Shown: piece by piece, positions 27,921 through 35,224 of the stretch
How positions within the stretch are numbered: the stretch's first letter is position 1
How the letters are laid out: every line of letters begins with the position of its first letter
Source of the DNA: Trueperaceae bacterium
GTDB lineage: Bacteria; Deinococcota; Deinococci; Deinococcales; Trueperaceae
Length of the DNA: 39,663 nucleotides
Assembly: GCA_007130855.1 (NCBI GenBank)
Contig: SLRS01000281.1
Span: 1 to 39,663 of the forward strand
Direction: 5' to 3'
Translations under genes and position numbers: made by a program
Notes under the pieces: model-generated
What the model was told of the DNA's origin: nothing
Seen by the model: the letters and a program-made list of their open reading frames with translations, nothing else
Database searches by the model: none

Positions 27921-29774
27921 TCAGGGCGCACCGAGGCCGAGCAGAAAGACGAGCGCCGCCGCATCCCAGGCCTGGGGCCGGCAGGCCACGGGGTAGGGGA
28001 CCGGGGGCCGTTCGTCGCGCTCGTAGCCCGCGACCAGCTCCGGCAGCCGCAGGTCGCGCTGCGCCGCCGCGAGCGCGTACACGGCGTCGCGGACCAGGCG
28101 CGCCTCGGAGCGGTAGCCGTAGGCGTCGAGGCCGGCGGCGAAGAGCGCGGTGTCGTGCGGCCACACCGAGCCGTTGTGGTAGCTGACGGGGTTGTAGCGG
28201 TGCTCGCCGAGCCCGAGCGTCCGCAGTCCCCAGCCCGACCAGGTGGCCGGGCCCAGCAGCGAGGCGACGAGACGCCCGGCGTGGCTCGCCGGGACGATGC
28301 CGCTCCACAGCAGCTGGCCGGCGTCGGAGTTGCGCACCTGCAGCGGCCGCTTCTCGCCGTCGAGGGCCATCGCGTAGGTGTCCAAGTCGTCGAGCCAGAA
28401 GGCCTGGTGGAAACGTTCGCGCAGGGTGTCGGCGCGCAGGCGCCAGGCTTCGGCCGCGGCGCCATCGCCGAGCAGGGTGTACCAGGTCGCGGCGGCGCGG
28501 AAGGCGGCGTAGGCGTAACCCTGCACCTCCGAGACGGCCAACGCGCCCTCGGCCAGGCTGCCGTCGGCGTGACTCATCGAGTCGCCCGAGTCCTTCCACG
28601 ACTGCACCCGCAAGCCGCTGCCGTGGGCGGCCGGCGTGAACTCGATGAAGCCGTCGCCGTCGCCGTCGCCGTCGCCCACCAGCCACGCCAGGGCCGCTTC
28701 CCAGGCGGGCCGCAGCGCCCGCACCAGGCCGTCGTGGCCGACCGCCTGGCGATGCGCTTCGAGCAGCATCAAGAACAGCGGGGTGGCGTCGACCGTGCCG
28801 AAGTAGCGCGCGTGGGGCACGGTGCCGAGGCGTGACAGCTCGCCGTAGCGGACCTCGTGCAGGATCTTGCCGGGCGCCTCGGCGCGGAAGTCTTCGGCGA
28901 CCTGTCCCTGGTGTGCGGCCAGGTAGCGCAGCGTTCCCTCGGCGACGTCGGGACGGTGAGGCAGCAGCATGTGGGCGCTGATCAACGCATCACGCCCGAA
29001 GGCCGCCACGAACCAGGGGATGCCCGCGGCCGGGACCGGGCCCTCGGGCATGAACAGCAGCAGGGCGCGCAGGTCGTCGATGGCGCGCGCCAGGACGCGC
29101 GCGTCGGGCGCCGCGGGGAGGCCCGCGAAGCTCGCGCGCCACGCCTCGTACGACATGGCGGCCGCAGGTGGGTCGTCGAGCGGGTTGTGCACGCGCAGCT
29201 CGACGCGCACGGCGACGCGCTCGCCCGGCGCGAGCGAGAGCTCCCAGTCGGCTCCGTCGGGGCGGGCCGCGGCCAGCGCGTCGAAGCGCAGCGCTACGCC
29301 TTGCGTCACGCCGTCGCGCGCGGTGTGGCGCAGGCTCAGCCGGTCATCCTCGACCTGCGTCTCGCTCTCTGGCCGCTCCATGTGATGCCAACCACGCGCC
29401 TCGAAGAGGTCGGCGAACTCCCCCTCGACCTCGAGCTCGATACTCAGCGAGCGGCGCTCGAGCGAGGTGTTCTCGACCTCGAGCTCGTCGACGAGCCCGT
29501 CGGCCGCGGCGCGCAGGCGGCGCCGTACGGCCAGCAGCTGCGAAGGCCCGGCGATGAGCGCGTAGTGCGCATGGAACAGGTCGGGCCGCGGGCTCTCGGC
29601 GACCAGCGTCTGGAAGGCGTGCTCGCCCGACGCCAGCCAGCGCCAGGCGTAGCGCTTCAGGAGACGCGTGTCGCGGTTGTAGAGGCCGTGCACGCCACGG
29701 TCGGCCTGGCCGTCGGCGTCGGCGACGAGGAAGGTGAAGTGCTCCTTGAGCACGACGTTGTCGCGGAAGTCCAT
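27921..29774 (-). CDS. Amylo-alpha-1,6-glucosidase / glycogen debranching-type enzyme
   Basis: The 617-residue protein has an N-terminal GDE_N-like beta domain (VLKEHFTFLVADADG, GLYNRDTRLLKRYAWRW) and a C-terminal (alpha/alpha)6-barrel glucosidase domain (PWFVAAFGRDALISAHMLL, VQSWKDSGDSM, YAYAAFRAAATWY, NPVSYHNGSVWPHDTALFA). It should hydrolyse alpha-1,6 branches or related glucosides; no signal peptide is seen, so it is cytoplasmic. The normal family segment DGDGF is expanded to GDGDGDGDGF by a hexanucleotide repeat (28650-28676). The start at 29774 has GGAG five bases upstream; an in-frame ATG at 29813 lies too close to a TAGCTT box to be inside the transcript. It ends the sugar-uptake gene cluster. 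Confidence 0.88.
   Translation of the reverse strand: MDFRDNVVLKEHFTFLVADADGQADRGVHGLYNRDTRLLKRYAWRWLASGEHAFQTLVAESPRPDLFHAHYALIAGPSQLLAVRRRLRAAADGLVDELEVENTSLERRSLSIELEVEGEFADLFEARGWHHMERPESETQVEDDRLSLRHTARDGVTQGVALRFDALAAARPDGADWELSLAPGERVAVRVELRVHNPLDDPPAAAMSYEAWRASFAGLPAAPDARVLARAIDDLRALLLFMPEGPVPAAGIPWFVAAFGRDALISAHMLLPHRPDVAEGTLRYLAAHQGQVAEDFRAEAPGKILHEVRYGELSRLGTVPHARYFGTVDATPLFLMLLEAHRQAVGHDGLVRALRPAWEAALAWLVGDGDGDGDGFIEFTPAAHGSGLRVQSWKDSGDSMSHADGSLAEGALAVSEVQGYAYAAFRAAATWYTLLGDGAAAEAWRLRADTLRERFHQAFWLDDLDTYAMALDGEKRPLQVRNSDAGQLLWSGIVPASHAGRLVASLLGPATWSGWGLRTLGLGEHRYNPVSYHNGSVWPHDTALFAAGLDAYGYRSEARLVRDAVYALAAAQRDLRLPELVAGYERDERPPVPYPVACRPQAWDAAALVFLLGLGAP
28650..28676 (-). repeat. Hexanucleotide repeat, four and a half copies, within the glucosidase gene
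   Basis: On the plus strand GCCGTC is repeated four times and followed by GCC. On the coding strand this reads GGC-GAC repeats, encoding alternating Gly and Asp at about residues 367-375. The copies are perfect. Confidence 0.9.
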
Positions 29775-29815
29775 CACTGCTCCAGTCCCAGGCGCCAGCC
29801 GCTGCGGGCGCATCG

Positions 29816-29821
29816 AAGCTA
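29816..29821 (-). promoter_or_regulatory. Possible -10 box of the glucosidase gene
   Basis: TAGCTT on the minus strand would start a transcript with a leader of roughly 35 bases and a GGAG ribosome binding site. No -35 box is clear. It lies just past the hairpin that follows the permease gene, so the glucosidase may have its own promoter. Confidence 0.3.
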
Positions 29822-29828
29822 CCAGGCA

Positions 29829-29854
29829 CGCGCGTCGGCGGCCGTCGACGCGCG
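29829..29854 (-). terminator. Hairpin after the second sugar permease gene
   Basis: CGCGCGTCG and CGACGCGCG are perfect 9-bp arms around an 8-base loop, two bases after the permease stop codon and before the glucosidase gene. With no T-run it could be a terminator or a partial one that lowers downstream expression. Confidence 0.45.
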
Positions 29855-29856
29855 GG

Positions 29857-31299
29857 TCACTCCTTACCGCCGCCGAACGAGACCCCCTCGAGGAAGTAGC
29901 GCTGGAACACCACGAACAAGATGATGACAGGGATGGCGGAGAGCACCGCGCCGGCCAGGATGAGACCCCAGTCGCCGACCGCCCCGTAGGTGTTGCGGAA
30001 CGAGAGCAAGCCGATCGGCAGCGTCTTGATGCGCTCGGGGCTGGTGAGCACGATGAAGGGCCAGAAGAAGTCGTTCCAGGCGCCTTGGAAGGTCAGGATC
30101 GTGAGCGCGCCGAGCGCCGGGCGTGCCATCGGCAGCACCACGTTCCAGTAGCGCCGCCAGTGGCTCGCGCCGTCGATCATGGCGGCTTCCTCGACCTCGC
30201 GCGGTATCGACTCGAAGAACTGCTTCATGATGAACACGGCGCCGGCGTTCAGCGCGGTCACGAAGACCAGGCCCGTGAGGCTGTTCAGCATGCCGCCGGG
30301 ATAGCCCCAGAGGCTCGACAGGGTGAAGCCATCGATCGTCACGATGCCGTCTCGCAGCACCAGGTAGTTCGATATGAACAGCACCTGCAGGGGCACCATC
30401 TGCGAGAAGAGCACCAGCATGAAGATCAGGCTGCGGCCGCGGAAGCGCAGTCGCGCCAGTGCATAGCCGGCCATGGAGGCGATCACCAGCGTCACCACGA
30501 TGCGCACGAAGGCGAAGGTGAAGCTGTTGCCGATCCAGGCGAGGAACAGGCTCTCGCGCGTGGCCGGACTGCGGACCTCGTTGAAGGTGCGCACGTAGTT
30601 GCGCAAGACGTAGCCCAGCAGGCCCGGGGCGACGTCGTTGAAGGAGGCCGTGCGGCCCCGACGCTCGAGGCGGGAGGCCGTCAGCGTCGACTCCACGTAA
30701 CGCATGCCGAGGTCGGCGGTGACGTCGAGCGGGAGCCGGTCGATCACCGGGCCCTCGCCCTCGTAGGCGATCGTGAACGCGTAGGTGACCTGGCGCCCGC
30801 GGAGGTCCTCGGCGGGCGTCTCGATCGTGACCGGGACGTCGGCGCGGAGCTCGAGTTCGCTGACGGTGGCGTAGTCGGCGGCGAACTCGATCGCCAGGAC
30901 CGCGCCGAGGCCGGCTCCGGGCCGCCGGCGCGGCACCACCACCTCGGGCTCGCTCAGGGCGACGCCGTCGGGGACGAAGTAGCTGATCTCGAACGGCACC
31001 ACCGCGCCGGGGGCGAAGCCGCCGAACCAGCGATCGCCGGCGCCGGCCTGGCCGAGTTGCGCCGCGGCCGTCCAGTTGCGGAGCTGCAGCTGCGGGATGG
31101 CGAGGGTCGGGGGGTACTCGAGCGGGTCGGTCTTGAGGCTCGAGAGCGTGGCGAACAGCAGCGGTCCCACGAAGACGATGGCGAACGCCAGCATGAGCGC
31201 GTACACGAGGCCCGCGCGGGCCCAGCGGCGGCGCGCCTGCCAGTGCTCGAGGGCGCGTTGCTCGGCGTGGCTGAGGGGAGCGGCAGCGTCGGCCCGCAT
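29857..31299 (-). CDS. Sugar ABC transporter permease (MalG type) with large insertion
   Basis: This is a membrane subunit of a carbohydrate uptake ABC transporter (MalG/AraQ class). The EAA loop that contacts the ATPase is clear: EEAAMIDGASHWRRYWNVVLP at about 380-400, and further helices follow normally. At 480 residues it is far longer than the usual 270-300. The first helix is at about 29-51; the core resumes at NYVRTFNEV (224). The roughly 145 residues between (about 77-222) are non-hydrophobic and look beta-rich, so an extra extracytoplasmic domain is likely. ATG 31299 lies one base after the stop of the partner permease. Confidence 0.9.
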   Translation of the reverse strand: MRADAAAPLSHAEQRALEHWQARRRWARAGLVYALMLAFAIVFVGPLLFATLSSLKTDPLEYPPTLAIPQLQLRNWTAAAQLGQAGAGDRWFGGFAPGAVVPFEISYFVPDGVALSEPEVVVPRRRPGAGLGAVLAIEFAADYATVSELELRADVPVTIETPAEDLRGRQVTYAFTIAYEGEGPVIDRLPLDVTADLGMRYVESTLTASRLERRGRTASFNDVAPGLLGYVLRNYVRTFNEVRSPATRESLFLAWIGNSFTFAFVRIVVTLVIASMAGYALARLRFRGRSLIFMLVLFSQMVPLQVLFISNYLVLRDGIVTIDGFTLSSLWGYPGGMLNSLTGLVFVTALNAGAVFIMKQFFESIPREVEEAAMIDGASHWRRYWNVVLPMARPALGALTILTFQGAWNDFFWPFIVLTSPERIKTLPIGLLSFRNTYGAVGDWGLILAGAVLSAIPVIILFVVFQRYFLEGVSFGGGKE

Positions 31300-31300
31300 C

Positions 31301-32410
31301 TCAGTAGCCCTCGCTGCGCACCAAGCGGCGCTGCAGCAACACGACCACGAGCGTCAGCACGGCCAGGAACATGGCGCCGGCCGCGGCGAAGCCGACTTCG
31401 GGTGTCTGGGCCCCCGGGAACATGCGGTTGTAGACGAAGTAGGCGAGTGTCACCACCGAGCGCAGCGGCGCAGCGTCACCGAAGATCGCCACCTGGTCGA
31501 ACATCTGCAGCGTCCCGATCATCGACAGCGTCAGCACCAGGAAGGTGACCGGCGCCACCGACGGAATGGTGATCCGGAAGAACTGCGCCGTGGCGTTGGC
31601 GCCGTCGATGGCGGCGGCCTCGTAGAGGCTCTTCGGCACGTCCTGGAGGGCGGCGAGGTACATGAGCATGAACGTCGGGATGGTGGTGAAGACGTTCTGG
31701 ATCATGATCGCGGCGAGTGGGATCGGCACGGCGAGCCAGAAGGGAGCGCCGGAGGGGATGGTGTCGCGCGTCTGCAGCCAGATGAAGTCGACCGGCGGAA
31801 CCTCGCGCGCGCTGAGCACGCCGGTGGTCACCAGCAGCCAGGTGGCGCCGCCGGCCACCAGCAGCGACACCACCAGCAGCGCCGGATCGGTCCAGGCGGC
31901 GGGGAGGCGGCGGCGGCGCTCCCAGGCCACCTGCGCCACTTGCAGCGCGACGACGATGGCCGCGAAGGCGAGCACGATCGGCACGGAGCGCTGCACGGTC
32001 TCGCCGAGGTAGTTGATGAGTCCGCGGCGCTGGAACATCCACAGGAAGATCAGCGTGATCACGACCGAGGAGGTGATGCTGGGCATGTAGAACGCGGCCC
32101 GGAAGAAGCCGATGCCGCGCACCCGCTGGTTCAGGACCGCGGCCATCACCAGCGCCAGGAAGGTCTGCACCGCAGTGACGATGATCGCGAACAGGATGGA
32201 GTTGCGCAGGGCGCTGAGGAACAGCGCATCGTTGAACAGATCGACGTAGTTGCGCAGGCCGACCCAGTTCGGCGGCCGGAACAGATCGTAGTCGGTGAAG
32301 CTGAAATAGACGGCCCTGGCCGAGGCGTACAGGAAGAAGATGGTCAACAGCGCGAGGAACGGCAGCAGGAACAGGTACGCCGCGACGGCGTCGGCTCGCT
32401 TGGTGCCCAC
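31301..32410 (-). CDS. Sugar ABC transporter permease (MalF type) with inserted hydrophobic segments
   Basis: This is the MalF/UgpA-class partner permease. The EAA loop is YEAAAIDGANATAQFFRITIP at about 263-283. The N-terminal helix (12-34) and the FYMPSITSSVVITLIFLWMF helix (107-126) are typical. At 369 residues it exceeds the usual 290-310. An extra 70 or so residues (about 141-212) separate LINYLGETV from the next core helix. They contain two additional hydrophobic stretches (143-160 and 176-197) separated by a basic WERRRR loop. It lies between the binding-protein gene and the MalG-type gene, with a stem-loop upstream. Confidence 0.9.
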   Translation of the reverse strand: MGTKRADAVAAYLFLLPFLALLTIFFLYASARAVYFSFTDYDLFRPPNWVGLRNYVDLFNDALFLSALRNSILFAIIVTAVQTFLALVMAAVLNQRVRGIGFFRAAFYMPSITSSVVITLIFLWMFQRRGLINYLGETVQRSVPIVLAFAAIVVALQVAQVAWERRRRLPAAWTDPALLVVSLLVAGGATWLLVTTGVLSAREVPPVDFIWLQTRDTIPSGAPFWLAVPIPLAAIMIQNVFTTIPTFMLMYLAALQDVPKSLYEAAAIDGANATAQFFRITIPSVAPVTFLVLTLSMIGTLQMFDQVAIFGDAAPLRSVVTLAYFVYNRMFPGAQTPEVGFAAAGAMFLAVLTLVVVLLQRRLVRSEGY

Positions 32411-32478
32411 GGGAGCGACCCCCTCGGTGAGTGGCGGCCGCGGCCCCGGAGGGCGCGCTGCCGCGAAGTGGCGGAGTG

Positions 32479-32516
32479 GCGCCGTGCGCGGCGCGAAGAG
32501 CCACTGCGCACGGCGC
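32479..32516 (-). other. Long stem-loop between binding-protein and permease genes
   Basis: GCGCCGTGCGC and GCGCACGGCGC are perfect 11-bp arms with a 16-base loop that can itself form a GGC/GCC stem. It sits in the 124-base gap after the binding-protein stop. In many ABC operons such a structure protects the upstream mRNA or terminates part of the transcripts, giving more binding protein than permease. That role is inferred here. Confidence 0.65.
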
Positions 32517-32534
32517 TTGCGGGGGGGTCCGGCG

Positions 32535-33758
32535 CTAGCGGGCGCGCTGGGTCAGAGCCGTCAGGTCGCGCTGGGCCTCGGTGAGCGCCTCGTCGACGCT
32601 GGCCTGGCCGGTCATGATCGCCACGAGCGCGTCGTTGATCGGGGTCATCCAGTCGGTGCCGATGTTGCCGAACTGGAAGCCCAGGACGTTGCCGTCCGCG
32701 GCGCCCTCGAACACGATCGCGTTGGCGGTCGCCTCCGGGGTGCCCTCGAGGAAGAAGGGGTTGTCGGCGAGCTCGGTCCGGCTGGGGATCGCGAGCCCCT
32801 GCTCGAGCACCCACTGCTGCGCCTCGGGGCTGGTCAACGCCTCGAGCACCCGCAGGGCCGCGTCGCGGTGCGGCGAATCGGCGTTGATGCCGTAAGCGAC
32901 GGTGTAGAGGAAGTTGCCGCGCTCGCCCGAGGGGCCGATCGGCATGAAGGTGGTGCCGTACTGGAGGTTGGGTGCTTCGTTGCGCAAGAAGCCGAGCATC
33001 CAGGCGCCCTCGATGGCTACGCCCACGTCGTCCGTGGCGAAGCAGCCGCCGGTCCAGCCCTGCCCGATGTCGGAGGGCTGGATGGCCGCGCCCTCGCGCA
33101 CGAGGTCGGTGTACCAGGTCACGGCCTCGACGAAGGCCGGGTCGAGCAGGTTGCTGACGCCGGCCTCATCGAAGGTGTCCCAGCCCGCGGCGAAGGCGAA
33201 GGCGCCGAAGCGGTCGAAGCCAGCAGGCAGGCACGCGCCGTAGACGTCGTCGTCGAGCGCGTCCACGCCCCGGAGCTTGTCGGCGAAGGTCTCCCAGGTG
33301 TCGTGCTCGTCGGGGACGTCGACGCCTGCCTCGAGGAACAGGTCGATGTTGTAGAAGACGGCGAGCGTGTTGAAGTCCTTGGCGATGCCGTAGACGCTGC
33401 CGTCGACGGTGTAGGCCTCGACCAGGCTGTCGATGAAGGGGCTCGTGTCGATCAGGCCGTCGAGCGGGAGCACCTTGCCCGTGGCGATGATGCCGGGCGC
33501 CGTCTCGACCGGGATGTAGAAGATGTCGCCCGCGGTACCGGCCGAGAGCGCGTTGAACAGCGCCGCGTTGAAGTCGCCCTCGAGCGGTTCGTAGCTGAGC
33601 GTGATGCCCTCGGCGGCGAGCTCGGCGCCGATGACCTCGTCGAGCAGGCGGACGAGGATGGCCGGGTCTTGCCCGCCATACCCCATGATGCGGATCTGCT
33701 GGGCCAGGGCCCCGCCGACGATGGACAGGGCCAGGATGCTGATCAGGATTCGTTGCAT
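32535..33758 (-). CDS. Extracellular sugar-binding protein of the ABC transporter
   Basis: The 407-residue protein belongs to the family 1 solute-binding proteins. A signal peptide is clear: MQRILISILALSIVGGALAQ with cleavage after ALA at residue 20. No lipobox cysteine is present. Family features include the aromatic and acidic early part (MGYGGQDPAILVRLLDEV), YGIAKDFNTLAVFYN near the hinge, and GVAIEGAWMLGFL. The sugar cannot be read from sequence, but the glucosidase in the same cluster suggests alpha-glucan oligosaccharides. AACGGAG precedes ATG 33758, a good ribosome binding site. It lies 80 bases after the LacI-type gene. Confidence 0.92.
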   Translation of the reverse strand: MQRILISILALSIVGGALAQQIRIMGYGGQDPAILVRLLDEVIGAELAAEGITLSYEPLEGDFNAALFNALSAGTAGDIFYIPVETAPGIIATGKVLPLDGLIDTSPFIDSLVEAYTVDGSVYGIAKDFNTLAVFYNIDLFLEAGVDVPDEHDTWETFADKLRGVDALDDDVYGACLPAGFDRFGAFAFAAGWDTFDEAGVSNLLDPAFVEAVTWYTDLVREGAAIQPSDIGQGWTGGCFATDDVGVAIEGAWMLGFLRNEAPNLQYGTTFMPIGPSGERGNFLYTVAYGINADSPHRDAALRVLEALTSPEAQQWVLEQGLAIPSRTELADNPFFLEGTPEATANAIVFEGAADGNVLGFQFGNIGTDWMTPINDALVAIMTGQASVDEALTEAQRDLTALTQRAR

Positions 33759-33838
33759 GCGGTCTCCGTTTCGGTGTCTCGCGTGGTGTGGTGGCGTGCT
33801 GGGTGAGGCGGCGGTGAAGCGCCGTCGCGCTGTTGGGC

Positions 33839-34861
33839 TCACCTCCTCTCGGCGGTCGTGCCGCGGCTGACCAGGCTGACGGGCAGTCGCAGGCTGCGGA
33901 TGCGCTCGCCCTGGAGGGCTTCGCGCAGGAGTGTGACGGTCTCGCGTGCGAGCGCGTCGATGTCCTGGCGGATCGTGGTGAGACGTGTGCCCACCTCGGG
34001 GAGGTCGTCGAAGCCGACGATCGAGACGTCGCTGGGGACGCGCACGCCGAGGTCGGCGGCGGCCGTCATGCAGCCGCTGGCGAGTTCGTCGCTGGCGGCG
34101 AAGATGCCGGTAGGGCAGGAGCCGGCCTCGAGGTGGGCGCGCAATGCCCGGTAACCGCTCAGGGGCGTGCCGTCGTCGGCGACCGCGAGGGCGCTGGAGC
34201 GCTGGAGCGCGGCTCGCACGGCCTCGTCGAAGCCGCGTGCCCGGTCGGCGTAGGCCTGCGAGTGCGGCATGGCCGACACGTGGAGCAGCGACTCGTGACC
34301 GAGGCGCAGCAGGTGCTCGGCCGCGAGGCGGCCGCCGGCCTCGTCGTCGGGCGCCACGCAGCGCACGCCGGGGTGATGGCCCACGAGTACGAAGGGCCGA
34401 CCGAGCCGCTCGGCGTGCGCGATGCGCGGGTCGTCCGGATGGGCTCCGAGCAGCACGAAGGCATCGGCATCGCGCTCGGGCAGCCCGTCGCTGCCCGTCG
34501 GTACGTCCTGCACCCGCAGGCCGCTGTCGGCGAGGTGGTCGCTGAAGCGCTGCAGGAACAACACGAAGAACGGCGTGAGCCGCGGGTAGCCGTGGGCCAC
34601 GCTCAACGCGACCGCGACCGAGCGGCGGTTCGACAGCTCGCGGGCGGCCCGGTCGGGATCGTAGGCGAGTTCGGTCGCCGTCGCCAGCACGCGCCGCCTG
34701 GTCTCCGGGTGGACGCCGCCGCGGCCGTTCAGGGCGCGACTGACGGTCCCGATCGAGACGTTGGCGGCCTGCGCGACGTCGTGGATCGTGACGCGCCCGC
34801 CCGTGGCACGTGGCGCGGCGCTGCGCTGCCGGTCCTGGCGTGCTCGAGCTGCTCGGGCCAT
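33839..34861 (-). CDS. LacI/GalR-family transcription regulator
   Basis: The 340-residue protein has the N-terminal LacI helix-turn-helix at about 25-50 (TIHDVAQAANVSIGTVSRAL) with the hinge NRRSVAVAL. It is followed by a periplasmic-binding-protein-like sugar-sensing domain (FVLVGHHP, GIFAASDELASGCM, VSIVGFDDLPEVGTRLTTI). About 24 basic residues precede the DNA-binding domain. It is the first gene of the sugar cluster. Its own promoter has a perfect TTGACA and a palindromic operator just after the start, so autoregulation and control of the downstream transporter genes are likely. The inducer is unknown. Confidence 0.93.
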   Translation of the reverse strand: MARAARARQDRQRSAAPRATGGRVTIHDVAQAANVSIGTVSRALNGRGGVHPETRRRVLATATELAYDPDRAARELSNRRSVAVALSVAHGYPRLTPFFVLFLQRFSDHLADSGLRVQDVPTGSDGLPERDADAFVLLGAHPDDPRIAHAERLGRPFVLVGHHPGVRCVAPDDEAGGRLAAEHLLRLGHESLLHVSAMPHSQAYADRARGFDEAVRAALQRSSALAVADDGTPLSGYRALRAHLEAGSCPTGIFAASDELASGCMTAAADLGVRVPSDVSIVGFDDLPEVGTRLTTIRQDIDALARETVTLLREALQGERIRSLRLPVSLVSRGTTAERR

Positions 34862-34875
34862 CCGCTACCCACTTC

Positions 34876-34889
34876 CGTAAACGCTTACG
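34876..34889. promoter_or_regulatory. LacI-type operator 1
   Basis: CGTAAACGCTTACG has perfect CGTAA/TTACG arms and the central CG typical of LacI/GalR operators. It lies 8-21 bases downstream of the predicted transcript start of the lacI promoter, a position that blocks elongation or clearance. Confidence 0.75.
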
Positions 34890-34903
34890 AAGCTGATACC
34901 GAT

Positions 34904-34932
34904 AGCCTACGGAGTGCGGCCTGTCCTGTCAA
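34904..34932 (-). promoter_or_regulatory. Promoter of the lacI-sugar transport operon
   Basis: On the minus strand TTGACA (34932-34927, perfect) and TAGGCT (34909-34904) are spaced by exactly 17 bases. The predicted start near 34897 gives a leader of about 36 bases that contains operator 1. Confidence 0.8.
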
Positions 34933-34995
34933 GTGTGCCTAGAGAATACGCGTACAGAACGGTAGCGGAGGGAGAGCGACGCGCCGCTCGCGAGT

Positions 34996-35011
34996 CCGAA
35001 AGCGCTTACGG
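34996..35011. promoter_or_regulatory. LacI-type operator 2
   Basis: CCGAAAGCGCTTACGG is a 16-bp palindrome with one mismatched pair and a central CG. It shares the GCTTACG half with operator 1. The two centres are 121 bp apart. It could assist repression of the lacI promoter by looping, or regulate rightward transcription towards aceE. Confidence 0.6.
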
Positions 35012-35095
35012 CGGATGCTCGCGCAGCGGGGCGGTCCGACGTCCGGCCGGCGCTGCGTGTCGTCGCTGCCGTGCCCCACGGCCGATCCGACGCGG

Positions 35096-35101
35096 TAGCA
35101 T
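35096..35101 (+). promoter_or_regulatory. Possible -10 box of aceE
   Basis: TAGCAT in the GGTAGCAT context seen before other genes here. No matching -35 box is evident. It would give a leader of about 117 bases. Confidence 0.3.
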
Positions 35102-35131
35102 GATTCGCTACGCGGCCACGGCGTCTCCTGG

Positions 35132-35143
35132 GCGACCGGTCGC
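35132..35143. promoter_or_regulatory. Palindrome in the aceE leader
   Basis: GCGACCGGTCGC is a perfect 12-bp palindrome. A further CGACCG at 35155-35160 can pair with CGGTCG at 35137-35142 as an alternative hairpin. It may be a regulator site or an RNA structure; its function is unknown. Confidence 0.35.
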
Positions 35144-35224
35144 AGTACCGTGCACGACCGCCGTCGCCGCCGTGGGTTGGCCAGAAGGAGCCTGCCCGCG
35201 CGCCGGTGAGAGAGGAAGCGACCT

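Larger units (their letters stand above)
34862..35224. other. Intergenic region between lacI and aceE
   Basis: These 363 bases hold the lacI promoter and both LacI-type operators on the left. On the right are a possible aceE -10 box (TAGCAT at 35096), a perfect 12-bp palindrome (35132-35143) and the aceE ribosome binding site. An open frame on the plus strand through this region merges into a shadow frame of aceE and shows no protein features. Confidence 0.7.

Noticed and set aside
33759-33842. Longer start for the binding protein
   Set aside because: It would bury the signal peptide; ATG 33758 has a good AACGGAG site and starts directly at the signal sequence.
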